A stretch of DNA of 43,688 nt, from contig JAEWST010000140.1 in assembly GCA_023398105.1 (NCBI GenBank), positions 1 through 43,688 of the forward strand, given 5' to 3'. The notes under the pieces are model-generated. The model had not been told where the DNA came from and made no database searches. It was given only the letters and a program-made list of their open reading frames with translations. Origin of the DNA: Bacillota bacterium. Lineage in GTDB: Bacteria; Bacillota; Clostridia; Acetivibrionales; DSM-1351. The first letter of the stretch is position 1. Every line of letters begins with the position of its first letter. Of this stretch, positions 9,468 to 18,400 are shown one piece after another. Both the position numbers and the translations under genes were made by a program.

Positions 9468-9483
9468 AACGGTGTCTATTAAG

Positions 9484-9696
9484 TCAGGGAAAGCTCATAT
9501 TACTAATTTGCTTATTGTTGTTAGTTAATCGTAATGACATGACATGTCATCAAAATATATTTTAATATGTATGCAGATTTTTGTAAACCATATTTTTACA
9601 TATAATTAGAAAATTATATTATTGAATCAACTATTGTACACACTTTTGCGGTTTTCTAAGAAAGCAAGATATTTTCAAGTTTTTCGCACTTCCAAA
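9484..9696. other. AT-rich spacer between two insertion sequences
   Basis: No gene is supportable here. A 12-bp palindrome (ATGACATGTCAT) lies near 9535-9546. The last eight bases, CTTCCAAA at 9689-9696, are the left copy of the target duplication of the IS4 element that follows. Confidence 0.5.
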
Positions 9697-9898
9697 GTTA
9701 CAGTTCAGATGTCAATGTCATTTAGTTAATTTTAAAGATACTAAATTACGACAAAAACAAGCAGTAAATTTTATAATCAAAGATAGTTTGACTACAAGTT
9801 TTTGAAGGTTGACAAAGTTTAAAGTATTTTAAGCATGGCAAATAAGCAGATTTACATCTACTAAAAAACAGATATTATATTAGTTAATAAGTCTACTT

Positions 9899-11210
9899 TT
9901 AGGCTGCTCGGTATATAAAATACCGTGGCTTTCGAAAATGGGCTGTTTGCAGTCTTGGATATTGCCGTTCATTTCGTATAGGAATCAGTTCTCTTTGAAG
10001 CAGAGTCATTACATCTATTGAGTCTTTCTTTGTTGTGGGACGAAGAAAGACTCGACAAATATGAGCTGCTACACTAAAGTTTACCTTATATTCATGTTTT
10101 GTAACTTTTTGTGAAATGACCGCATGATTAATTAAAGTTTCTGTTATATTATAGGAAATCAATTTCGCCCATATTTCTTGTTTAATATATTCTGGCTTAT
10201 ATGCATAATCCAATCGTATATTTTAACTTACGAAATGAAGATTCAATTCCCCATCTGGTAAAGTATAATTGTTTAATGCACTCTGAGGGGAATTCGTCAG
10301 CAGGAAGATTTGTAACAATGCACTCATAGGATGAGTCTGATAACGGAAACCTGACAAAACGAAAAGATAGTTCGTAGGTATATTCAGAGCCATATTCAAT
10401 AAAATCAAAAGAAGTTGCCTTATCTATAAAACGTTTATATCCATCTATAGGTGTTAGCTTTTTTGGATGGCTTCGCACCAAGGTAACTTTTACGGTAATG
10501 TCAAATTCTTCTTTGGGAAAATCAAAATTCCCAACCAATCCTTTGGAATGAATGTCTTTTGTACAAAATAGAAAAAACTGTCCTTTGTTTATAACATGAG
10601 CCATGTTGTTATAAGAGCAATAGCCTCTGTCTCCTATAAAGACATTTTTAGAGTCGGGAAGGATGTCATGGCAATCAACCATGTCACAAAAAGCCCGAAA
10701 TTCATCTTTGCTATGAACTGGCTGAATGATGGCATTGGTATAGGTATGTTTGACAAGATCATAACAAGCATTTAAGTGCATGCTGTAGAAACCCTTTGTT
10801 GAATGACTTCCCGAGACATAATATTCGGGTGTAGCAAAATTGGGTTTACTAAAAAAAGTAAATGTGGAACCATCTGCAGCAAGGAACCTGTAGTCGGATG
10901 GTTTGTCTATAGAATTTACAGAGGAATTAAAAAGCTTAAAAACCGCTTCCAAAGCCTCTGGCTTAAGCTTTGCACGTTGCTGATTAAATGCAGATGCAGT
11001 AGGTGCCTGAATATCCATATTAAAAAAATCCAGTAATTCATTTTTGGTGCTTGAGGAGCCTTCTGAAACCATAAAGGTAATCAGTTTATCAGGTGGAAGC
11101 TTTTTGTTTCGAGTCAGATCTTTATTGGGATTGACTGCATAATTTGAAATAGCTGATGTAACGCTTGTGACAGAGGAAGAAAAAAGTTCTTTAATTTTTT
11201 TGTGTAGCAT
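9899..11210 (-). pseudogene. IS4-family DDE transposase, frameshifted
   Basis: The ATG at 11210 has AAGGGAGC upstream. The frame shows the first Asp in FLAADGSTF, the second in VFIGDRGYCS and the third acidic residue in the IS4 signature Y-2-R-3-E-6-K (YFTRWGIESSFRKLK). After YTIGL it breaks at 10197. Homologous sequence continues in another frame from about 10213 (YAYKPEYIKQEIWAKLISYN) to 9899. The break looks like a small deletion of a few bases, with a few residues missing between TIGL and AYKPEY. The total would be about 437 residues, normal for the family. All three catalytic residues lie before the break, but loss of the C-terminal helices probably inactivates the enzyme. Confidence 0.88.
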
Positions 11211-11259
11211 TTGTAAATGTGCTCCCTTGAATAAAAATAAAATATATTTCTAATTCAAG

Positions 11260-11303
11260 GGCCGCTCTCGCTACCAATAAAATTATTGACAGCGAGAGCG
11301 GCC
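11260..11303. terminator. Perfect 13-bp stem hairpin inside the IS4 element
   Basis: GGCCGCTCTCGCT (11260-11272) pairs exactly with AGCGAGAGCGGCC (11291-11303) around an 18-nt loop. It is GC-rich in AT-rich surroundings and followed on the plus strand by ACACATTTTTT. It sits between the IS end and the transposase start, where insertion sequences often carry structures that block transcription or translation entering from outside. Confidence 0.6.
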
Positions 11304-11362
11304 ACACATTTTTTCTAGTGAGTCAACTACTTTTTATGATTTTGAATAAAATTTGAAAAAAA

Positions 11363-11398
11363 ATATGGTTAGACCCCCATTAAAAAATCTAACCATAT
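11363..11398. repeat. 11-bp inverted repeat near the IS4 right end
   Basis: ATATGGTTAGA (11363-11373) pairs perfectly with TCTAACCATAT (11388-11398), with a 14-nt loop. It is the second hairpin between the transposase start and the terminal repeat; its role is unknown. Confidence 0.6.
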
Positions 11399-11450
11399 GA
11401 TAATACGCGTTAACTAAATGACATTGACATCTGAACTGTAACCTTCCAAA

Positions 11451-11636
11451 AAAGATTTTTATCATGACAACTTGACAACATTAAAATATAATATTAAAAT
11501 ATATTACTAAAATATATTACTAAAATATATTACTAAAATATAATTTGTCATCCAAATATAGCAGCATCAAGTATCAAGTAGCTTTAGAAAATAATGAAAA
11601 GATATCCATAATTAAATTGGATGAGGTGAAAGCATA
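11451..11636 (+). promoter_or_regulatory. Leader region of the radical SAM gene with 13-bp tandem repeats
   Basis: Three exact copies of AAAATATATTACT run from 11496 to 11534, with a partial fourth copy after them (AAAATATAATTTG). The tract is almost pure AT and lies about 100 bp before the radical SAM start codon. It could be an upstream promoter element or a slippage-prone tract. No clear -35/-10 pair stands out. Confidence 0.5.
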
Positions 11637-13334
11637 ATGGAGTATTGTTATTCGGTTAAACTTCTTCATTGCGGGAATATAAATCTTGCCAATGAAAATG
11701 ATACGGCACAAAAAAATGTATTTTACATGCCAATGGGTTTTTTTGCTTTGGCAAGTGTACTTAAAAACAATGGATTTGATGTCGAGATTTTACACTCAGA
11801 TTTAATTGATAATGAACTGAATCTTAGAAATGTTGACGCTGTAGGCTTGGATTGCCATTGGATTAATCAATCATTAAACGTTATTGAAACGGCTCAATAC
11901 ATAAAAAACAGATATCCAAATATATATATTTTTATAGGTGGGTATTCTGCCAGTCTTTATGCAACAGAGATCCTTAAAAAGTATCCCCAAATAGATGCAG
12001 TAATACGCGGGGATGGAGAGATACCGATTAGGGAGTTATGTGAAGCCCTTAAAATTGCAAAGCAGTGTAATAGCAAATATGAATTAAATGATGTTCAAAA
12101 TTTGGTGTGGAAAGATATTAACGGAGCAATAGTTGAAAACCCCTTTTCTTATATAGGAACTGAAGAGAGCTTTAGCAACTTAGATTATGCTTCTTTGGAA
12201 TTATTGAGGGGCTGGGAAGACTACCAATATTTTTCGACTTTTTGGACTGGGTTTTTACCATTGAGTAAATCACCCATGTTTTTATTAGAGATTGGTAGAG
12301 GTTGTTCTTACGCTTGCACTTTTTGTGGAGGTAATTGTGAGGCTCAATATATCATCAGTAATCGAAAAGGTTATTCTGTCAGAACTATTGACTCTGTCAT
12401 AGAGACCATCAAAAAGGCAATATCATATGGATATGAAACTTTTTATACTTGTTTTGAATTTGAAAATAGCAATGAATATTTCATAAAACTTTTTAATCGC
12501 TTAACTATTGAAGGCATAAGAATCAACTTCATTTATGGGAGTTGGGGTTTGCCTTCAAAGCATTTACTTGATACCATGTCTAATACCTGTAACGAAGTTA
12601 TGCTTGAGATTTCACCGGAAAGCAATAGCGAGAATTTACGTATATTAAACAAAGACAAAAGAATTTTTTATACAAATAAGCAGCTTGAAGAATGTCTTGA
12701 TTATGTTAATAAAAAAAATAACATCAAAGTGCAAATATATTTTGGATATTATATGGCAGGAGATACTATGATGACTATTATCGACACCATTAGGTATATA
12801 CTCCAACTTTTACTTATATATTCAAATATCGTCGAAATTGAATACTCAAATTTTTCTACGGATCCTGCTTCCCTACTGTATCTTCACCCCAAAAAATATA
12901 ATGTAGAAATGAATGTAAATTGTTTTGAAGATTATCTAAAACAAATAAAAAATAAATATATATTAAAAAATGATTTGTCTGCTGATATGAGAATTTTTAA
13001 ACCTAACAATATAACAGATGTACAAAATAACGAAATTGAAAAAATGCTAAAACTACTAAATTATCTCTTTGTTACGTTTAAAAGTACAGTTTCGTTTATT
13101 TTAAAGAATACCAATAGCATTGAACTCATCATGAAAATCATCAGCGAATCTAATGTATATCCTATTCAAGGTTATAATTTTAACCTTGATGAAGTAAAAA
13201 AGTCTATCCTCGATAGTTGTCTGGAAGATAATTATTTCACCCCAGAATTAATGCGTATCCTTAATTCTGATTATATTAATGCTAAAACCAAAAAATACGG
13301 CACCAAATCTGTACCTAAAATTTCACTAAATTAA
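11637..13334 (+). CDS. B12-binding-domain-type radical SAM protein
   Basis: This 565-aa protein has an N-terminal Rossmann-like region typical of cobalamin-binding radical SAM enzymes (MPMGFFALASVLKNNGFDVEILHSD, then IFIGGYSAS and AVIRGDGEIPIRELC). The radical SAM core follows, with CxxxCxxC at Cys223, Cys227 and Cys230 (GRGCSYACTFCGG), which would hold the [4Fe-4S] cluster that cleaves S-adenosylmethionine. The substrate is unknown; relatives do methylations, ring rearrangements and other radical steps. The ATG has AGGTGA 8 nt upstream. It is the only long plus-strand gene here, placed between two IS-rich stretches, so a role in tailoring the nearby peptide is possible but only inferred from position. 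The C-terminal ~200 residues match nothing I recognise. Confidence 0.88.
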   Translation: MEYCYSVKLLHCGNINLANENDTAQKNVFYMPMGFFALASVLKNNGFDVEILHSDLIDNELNLRNVDAVGLDCHWINQSLNVIETAQYIKNRYPNIYIFIGGYSASLYATEILKKYPQIDAVIRGDGEIPIRELCEALKIAKQCNSKYELNDVQNLVWKDINGAIVENPFSYIGTEESFSNLDYASLELLRGWEDYQYFSTFWTGFLPLSKSPMFLLEIGRGCSYACTFCGGNCEAQYIISNRKGYSVRTIDSVIETIKKAISYGYETFYTCFEFENSNEYFIKLFNRLTIEGIRINFIYGSWGLPSKHLLDTMSNTCNEVMLEISPESNSENLRILNKDKRIFYTNKQLEECLDYVNKKNNIKVQIYFGYYMAGDTMMTIIDTIRYILQLLLIYSNIVEIEYSNFSTDPASLLYLHPKKYNVEMNVNCFEDYLKQIKNKYILKNDLSADMRIFKPNNITDVQNNEIEKMLKLLNYLFVTFKSTVSFILKNTNSIELIMKIISESNVYPIQGYNFNLDEVKKSILDSCLEDNYFTPELMRILNSDYINAKTKKYGTKSVPKISLN

Positions 13335-13625
13335 CTCAAACTTCGCAGTTGAATATACTGCTTAAAGCTTAGTAATATCAGGTGTGGTAGCATTATCAAT
13401 GGAAAGTTGGGTTATAAATAATTGCATGAATTAGTTGGTGAGGCGAAGTCTTTTTGCTGGAAAACCGACACGATGTCGGTTTTAGCAAACCATGAACCAT
13501 GGATGGTGAATGTGTGCGACGGCAAAAACACTGAGATGAATCATTACTAATTCTAGCAATTATTTTGGCAACAAACCATTGATAATTCTACCGCACCAAT
13601 AGATTTTTTATGTGCGAAGTTTGAG
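13335..13625. repeat. 291-nt foldback element (MITE-like or structured RNA) after the radical SAM gene
   Basis: The region starts right after the TAA of the radical SAM gene. CTCAAACTTCGCA (13335-13347) is a perfect inverted match of TGCGAAGTTTGAG (13613-13625). Inside, 13381-13402 pairs with 13576-13597 (two mismatches in 22) and 13416-13434 pairs with 13547-13565 (two mismatches in 19). A central hairpin lies at 13453-13489, with AAAACCGACA/TGTCGGTTTT around CGA. The whole interval could fold into one long branched stem. Its left arm shares a motif with copies near 15118, 15349 and 37088. No reading frame is credible. It could be a non-autonomous mobile repeat or a structured RNA. Confidence 0.7.
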
Positions 13626-14142
13626 TAAATTAATTTTATTAATATCCATGTCATAAATGGTGTAGGACTCTTTGAATCCCACACCATTGTTTCACTTTAC
13701 CGTATACAATACTCCTCATACAACTCCATAATTCAGTCCTTTTCAACAATCAATCTAAATTTTAATAAATAGTAATCAGATATCTGTACCATTATATTTG
13801 TGATTTGACATCCTATGACAAGATAAGCTATGATCCCGAATTTGACAGTTGTGAAAGTTGAAAATCCTATAAGCTGTTGAAATCAGTGGCATACAGGACT
13901 TCTTTGATTTTAAAAAAGTGCGTAATATTTTTAGTTTTTTGTTTCCTTAATAGTTTTTTTCATGTTTTGTATAGAAACAATTTCATAATCAGTTCGGAAT
14001 CCAAAAGCATCATGAAGAGCATCAGTAAAATCAGTTCTTGTTCACCCTCCAGACCATTCCCCCAGTACCTGTGAGAGTAATTCTTTAATGAGGTCATTAA
14101 TATCATTACTATCTTTGATTGGATTTTCTTTTTTCAGGACTT
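13626..14142. other. Gene-free stretch with probable transposase debris
   Basis: No intact gene is visible. On the minus strand, 14146-14042 reads a 34-codon frame beginning MKVLKKENPIKDSNDINDLI, with a ribosome-binding-like GAAGG before it. It then stops and is followed by more protein-like sequence in other frames (DFTDALHDAFGFRTDYE). It looks like the decayed start of a transposase gene, perhaps IS256-like, but I cannot confirm that. Confidence 0.35.
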
Positions 14143-14878
14143 TCATTCCTTCTTCCCATAAAAAAACCTCCAAATTGTATTTATTCTAACATAAATCTGA
14201 AGTTTTACACAAACTTTAAAACGGTCTCCGGCCTTAGCAAAAATTTTTATGGAATTGGTTAGGGATTTTTTATTACCACTAATATTTTCAATGGTTGACA
14301 TATTATCAAATAACAGCTCATCTGGTATTCCCCCAAATGCTTCAAAACAGTTGATAAGACATCTGAACACATCCTGTGTTCTTCTCTGAATAGAAATTTC
14401 AAGATGACTATATTTTGAAAAGCCAAGTACTACATGAAATACATTAATTACAAATATTTCACCATTTGAGGATACAAGAGTTATATCCTCCTTCCAGTCT
14501 ACTTGACCTTGCTTTCCAACAACTGTTTCATAGCGTGGATGTGCAGTATTATTTTTCTTAGGAATAGGCTTATTCTTCTTAACATAGGTTATAAAATTTG
14601 AATATGTACCGATTCCTTCTATACTGTATTTTCCAACCATAGATTCATATACACCTTTAACAGTGATTCTTCGAATTGTAAGTTTATCAGTTATCTCTGC
14701 TTTATATTTATCAAGTCTGCTGGCTTTATTTCTGCTTTTTGGTTTGCCCTTGTAACCTTGGTGATATTTCTACTGTCCTCTAATCTATGTCATATTTTTT
14801 TGCAATCTGGGCGTAATTGGGTTTTATTCCTAAGCTGTTCATTAGTAATAATTCTCCCTGTAAGTTATTTGATATCAT
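14143..14878 (-). pseudogene. istA: IS21-family transposase IstA, decayed
   Basis: The ATG at 14878 has GGAGG 7 nt upstream. The first frame reads NSLGIKPNYAQIAKKYDID, the start of IstA, then meets a TAG. Homology resumes after a frameshift with GKPKSRNKASRLDKYKAEI and runs through MVGKYSIEGIGTYSNFITY, RYETVVGKQGQVDWKEDI and FEAFGGIPDELLFDNMS, typical of the DDE region. After NSIKIFAKAG the sequence degenerates and ends at 14143. There is no istB helper gene. It is a dead remnant of about 245 codons. Confidence 0.8.
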
Positions 14879-15441
14879 TGATATACCTCCTAAAAAAGCA
14901 TATCAACTAGGCCTTATAATACAAAATAAGAATGTAGGATTTCATACATTTTTATTTTGTATTTTTCCTGCATTCTTATTATATAATTTGCATCACCCAA
15001 CTAATTCATTCAATTATTTCTAATCCAACTTCGAATGAAAAGTCTATCCATGCTCAAGCTTGGTATCGGCTTGTTGCCTTGTAATCAACTTATTTTATGA
15101 AATTATTTAACTTTTTTCATTGATAAGTTTGAACACCTACACTATGTAGTTTATAAGTTTATGAAATTATATGCTACATAGTGTATTGTAAAAAGCTGAA
15201 TATTAACAATTATTGACTGGTTCCCGCTACATAATATCCTTTTATTTAATTATTATACAAAATATGATAACACTAATTTATAAGTCCAATTATTCAATAA
15301 TGGGGTTTTTAATAGAATTAACTCTAAAATTTTTTAGTTGAAAATTGCAGGTGCTCAAACTTATCAAGGAAAGTTGAGTCAGAAATAATTACAATAACAC
15401 TTCATGTTTTTCTAATACACACTAATTCTTATAACTTAGCA
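14879..15441. other. Gene-free region downstream of the PKS-NRPS gene with inverted repeats
   Basis: Three inverted repeats can be seen. ATACAAAATAAGAATGTA and TACATTTTTATTTTGTAT form a hairpin at about 14919-14962. ACACTATGTAG and CTACATAGTGT pair perfectly within about 15140-15185. CATTGATAAGTTTGAACACCT (15118-15138) is an inverted, near-identical copy of AGGTGCTCAAACTTATCAAGG (15349-15369). The last pair encloses about 210 bp, a second foldback-like unit sharing its arm motif with the element at 13335-13625. It lies 3' of the assembly-line operon, so it may also act in transcript termination. Confidence 0.55.
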
Positions 15442-18400
15442 TTACTGTCCCATCTTCAAATCCAACTCTAATTGTCTGTATATTTTTAGCAATATGTCAT
15501 ATTCTGTAGCCTTCAGTTCTCTAACCATTTCAATAATAGCGATTATATTACTATTATTCTTTAAGCTAGAAGTGTCAGTTACTTTATATGAAAACTCCAA
15601 TGCTATAAGTCTCATAGCATTAGCCAGATTGACAACCTCGTTATAAGCTTCCTTTAACTCAACAATATTTCCAGTAAGCGCATTTTTAGATATCAAGTAT
15701 TCAAGTCTTTCATATATGAGTTTTTTATGCTCTGCTAACAAGTGAATTCCTCTGTAATCCATAATAGTCTTGCCCTGCAAAAGACCTTCTAGATCTTTTA
15801 TCAGTATATCATATACCTCAATTCCGTATACAACCTTATCCCTCGGGTATTCGAAGGTATACAGCCTCTCTCCGTCTCCTGCCGAGAAAATATAGCTACT
15901 TAGTTCCCTCATAAATCTGTCATTGCTAAAGGGAAAGGCAGCCTCAAAATCTTTAGGTCTTACTATTTGTATGGCTGAGGATTCACACCATGGAGCAGAT
16001 TTTTTATAATGTATTTTGCCATTATTATAGGCTTCAACAAACTGAGCATATGTAAAGGTCATCATTGTGAAAAGCATATCCTTATTAAAGCTTATTGCCT
16101 TAAACTGCTCAGCTATGTTATCATACCCATAAATCAGAGACGAATGCACAAAGTGGTTTTTATTATATGCCCATTTGTTTGGAAGGTAGTATTCATCTAT
16201 ATTGACTATTAGGTAGTACCCCCTATTAATCCTTTCTATAATAAAATCAATAATATTATCTACCTTATCAAGTAAATTATATCCCAGGCAAACCATATCC
16301 ATAATCTCACTGCTGCAATCACGAGGCTCTACATAATTAAGCTCCGAGAAGCCCCTGTCATCTTTGAATGAGAAAATCTGTATAAAACGGCTGTAATACC
16401 AGGGCAAATATTTGTCATAAGCAAGTATAATACAAAGGGGCAGACTCCTATGAAGGTAAGTGGTAATATCCAGTTGCATTTTAACTTTTAATTCCAGCAT
16501 CTGAGGATATTCTGTACTTATGTCACATAGTGAGGTATCTGATTTTTTTGCACCAATATGACTCAGATACTCTATGCGCTTGTCCATTTTTTGCACTTGT
16601 GAGGAATTATCGGACAGTAGTTGATTTTTATTTGGTTCTGAAATTCCCTTTAGTAATAAACCTTCAGAGGTATTAATAACCTGCTTAGAATGTCTGCATG
16701 TCTCGTTTACACAAAAATCAGATTCTTCATTGATACAATTGTTTAACTGCTGCACTTCCGGTTCATTTAATTCTAACTCCAATTGTTTATATATTCTTAA
16801 TAATATATCATAATCAGCCTTCTTTAATTCCTTGACCATTTGAAGTATATTATTAATTAGCATTTCTAGATTGGCAGATAGTGTACTAGCCTTAATTCCA
16901 CTATTTTCTAGCTCTAAGCTTTTCAGTCGTATATTGTTTGACAAATCAACAACCTTCAAATACTCCTTGTGTAGTTCAATAATTTCTCCTGAAAGCTTAT
17001 TTCTCGAAATCGAATATCCAATTCTGTCATATATACCCTTTTTATGTTCCCATATAAAGTGCATTGCCCTATAATCTATTGTCGCCTTACCGCTATATAG
17101 GTTTTCTAGATTTTGAATAGCTGCATCATACACCCCAATTCCAAACACTGCATTATTGTCTTTGTACATAAATGAATATAGTCTTCTGGTATCTCCTTTT
17201 GAAAAGAGATATTCCTCTAATTCCATCAAAAATCTTTCATTACTATACGGATATTCTTCATCAAAATTATTTTGTCTAATAAGTTGAATAGCTGATAATT
17301 CACACCAAGGTGCCGTCTCCTTGTAATGAATTTTACCACTTTCATAAGCATCTTCAAAATCATTATAATCAAATACTATTTTACCAAACATCATATTCTG
17401 ATCAAAGCCAATTGCCATAAACTGTTTCTTTTCGTTGTCATACCCATAAATCATAGATGAATGAACAAAGTGTGTTTTCCTATAGGCCCATTTATTCGGA
17501 AGATAATATTCATCTACAAACATTATAAGATTGTAGCCTAGATTAATCTTTTCTACAACAAAGTCAATAATATTTTCTTTATGCTGCTTAAGTAAATGAT
17601 ATGCTAAATTGACTATATGCATTACCTCGACAGCACATCTGCAGGGCTCTATATAATCAATAAACAGACCTCCTGTTCTATCCATAAAGGAAAAAATCTG
17701 AATAAAATTACTGTAATACCAGGGCATATATTTATCATATGTCAATATTGCACAAAGAGGCAGACTCCTGTGAAGATATGTTGTAATTTCCCGTTGTACT
17801 ATAACATTATGTTCCAATGATATAGGATATCCGTCTTGCTTACCACAAACAAGGCTTCTATTTTCATTATCCTCAATAAGCTCTTGAGCTATCTGCTGAT
17901 CAAGCTGCTTAACTCCGTCAGAACCTTCATAAGTCTCATTTTGTTCTATTTCTTCAGGTTTTGTTGATATGCTTTCACTTTCTAGGTATTCATATATAAA
18001 TTCAGCTATTTCCCTTACTGTCGGATTACTATACAGCTTGCTTGCAGGTAAATCCACATTAAACTCTTGGTTGACAGAGGAAACAACCTGTATTGCCTTA
18101 ATAGAATCCCCACCAAGGTCAAAGAATCGATCATTTACTCCCACCTTATCTATGTCCAATACACTCTGCCAAATTAACACCAGTTTTTCTTCTGTGCTAC
18201 TTGCTGGTGCAATATACTGAGTGCCTGTTCCAACTGTTCTGTCTGGTTCAGGAAGTGCATTTCTGTCTACTTTTCCATTAGACGTCATAGGAATGCAATC
18301 TAGCATTACAAAAAATGCTGGAACCATGTAGTCAGGAAGTTCTTTGCCTAAATGTTTTTTAAGCTCACTTATAGAAGGATTGCCCTCTGAGACAACATAT

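Larger units (their letters stand above)
4050..9483. mobile_element. Composite IS3-family nest containing two nested group II introns
   Basis: The outermost element is marked by matching inverted ends: CTTGATAGACACACCG at 4050 and CGGTGTCTATTAAG ending at 9483. Only its left end (promoter plus ribosome binding site) and the last ~100 codons of its transposase (9160-9467, plus strand) remain. Between them lies a second IS3-type element in the opposite orientation (4244-9159, minus), itself split by a group II intron (4523-8532), which is split by another intron (5225-7106). Both transposases are broken, so no IS here can move on its own. The sequence lost from the outer IS implies deletion as well as insertion. 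Confidence 0.8.
9697..11442 (-). mobile_element. IS4-family insertion sequence with perfect 33-bp ends
   Basis: A 33-bp sequence starting GTTACAGTTCAGATGTCAAT (9697-9729) recurs as a perfect inverted copy at 11410-11442. The element is flanked by an 8-bp direct repeat, CTTCCAAA (9689-9696 and 11443-11450), as expected for a target-site duplication. It carries one transposase gene on the minus strand (11210-9899, frameshifted) and two perfect hairpins upstream of it. The intact ends and duplication suggest a fairly recent insertion. Bases 9730-9898, between the transposase end and the left repeat, hold nothing else recognisable. Confidence 0.9.

Noticed and set aside
11496..11547. Tandem repeats considered as a CRISPR array
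   Set aside because: Units are 13 bp and contiguous with no spacers, and there is no cas gene.
14042..14146. 34-codon minus-strand frame with a possible ribosome binding site
   Set aside because: It is too short and ends in decayed sequence; kept only as possible transposase debris.
15442..17850. Tail of the PKS-NRPS considered as a thioesterase or terminal reductase
   Set aside because: No GxSxG motif and no NAD(P)-binding TGxxGFxG motif; HFVHSS and YGYD do not fit either fold.
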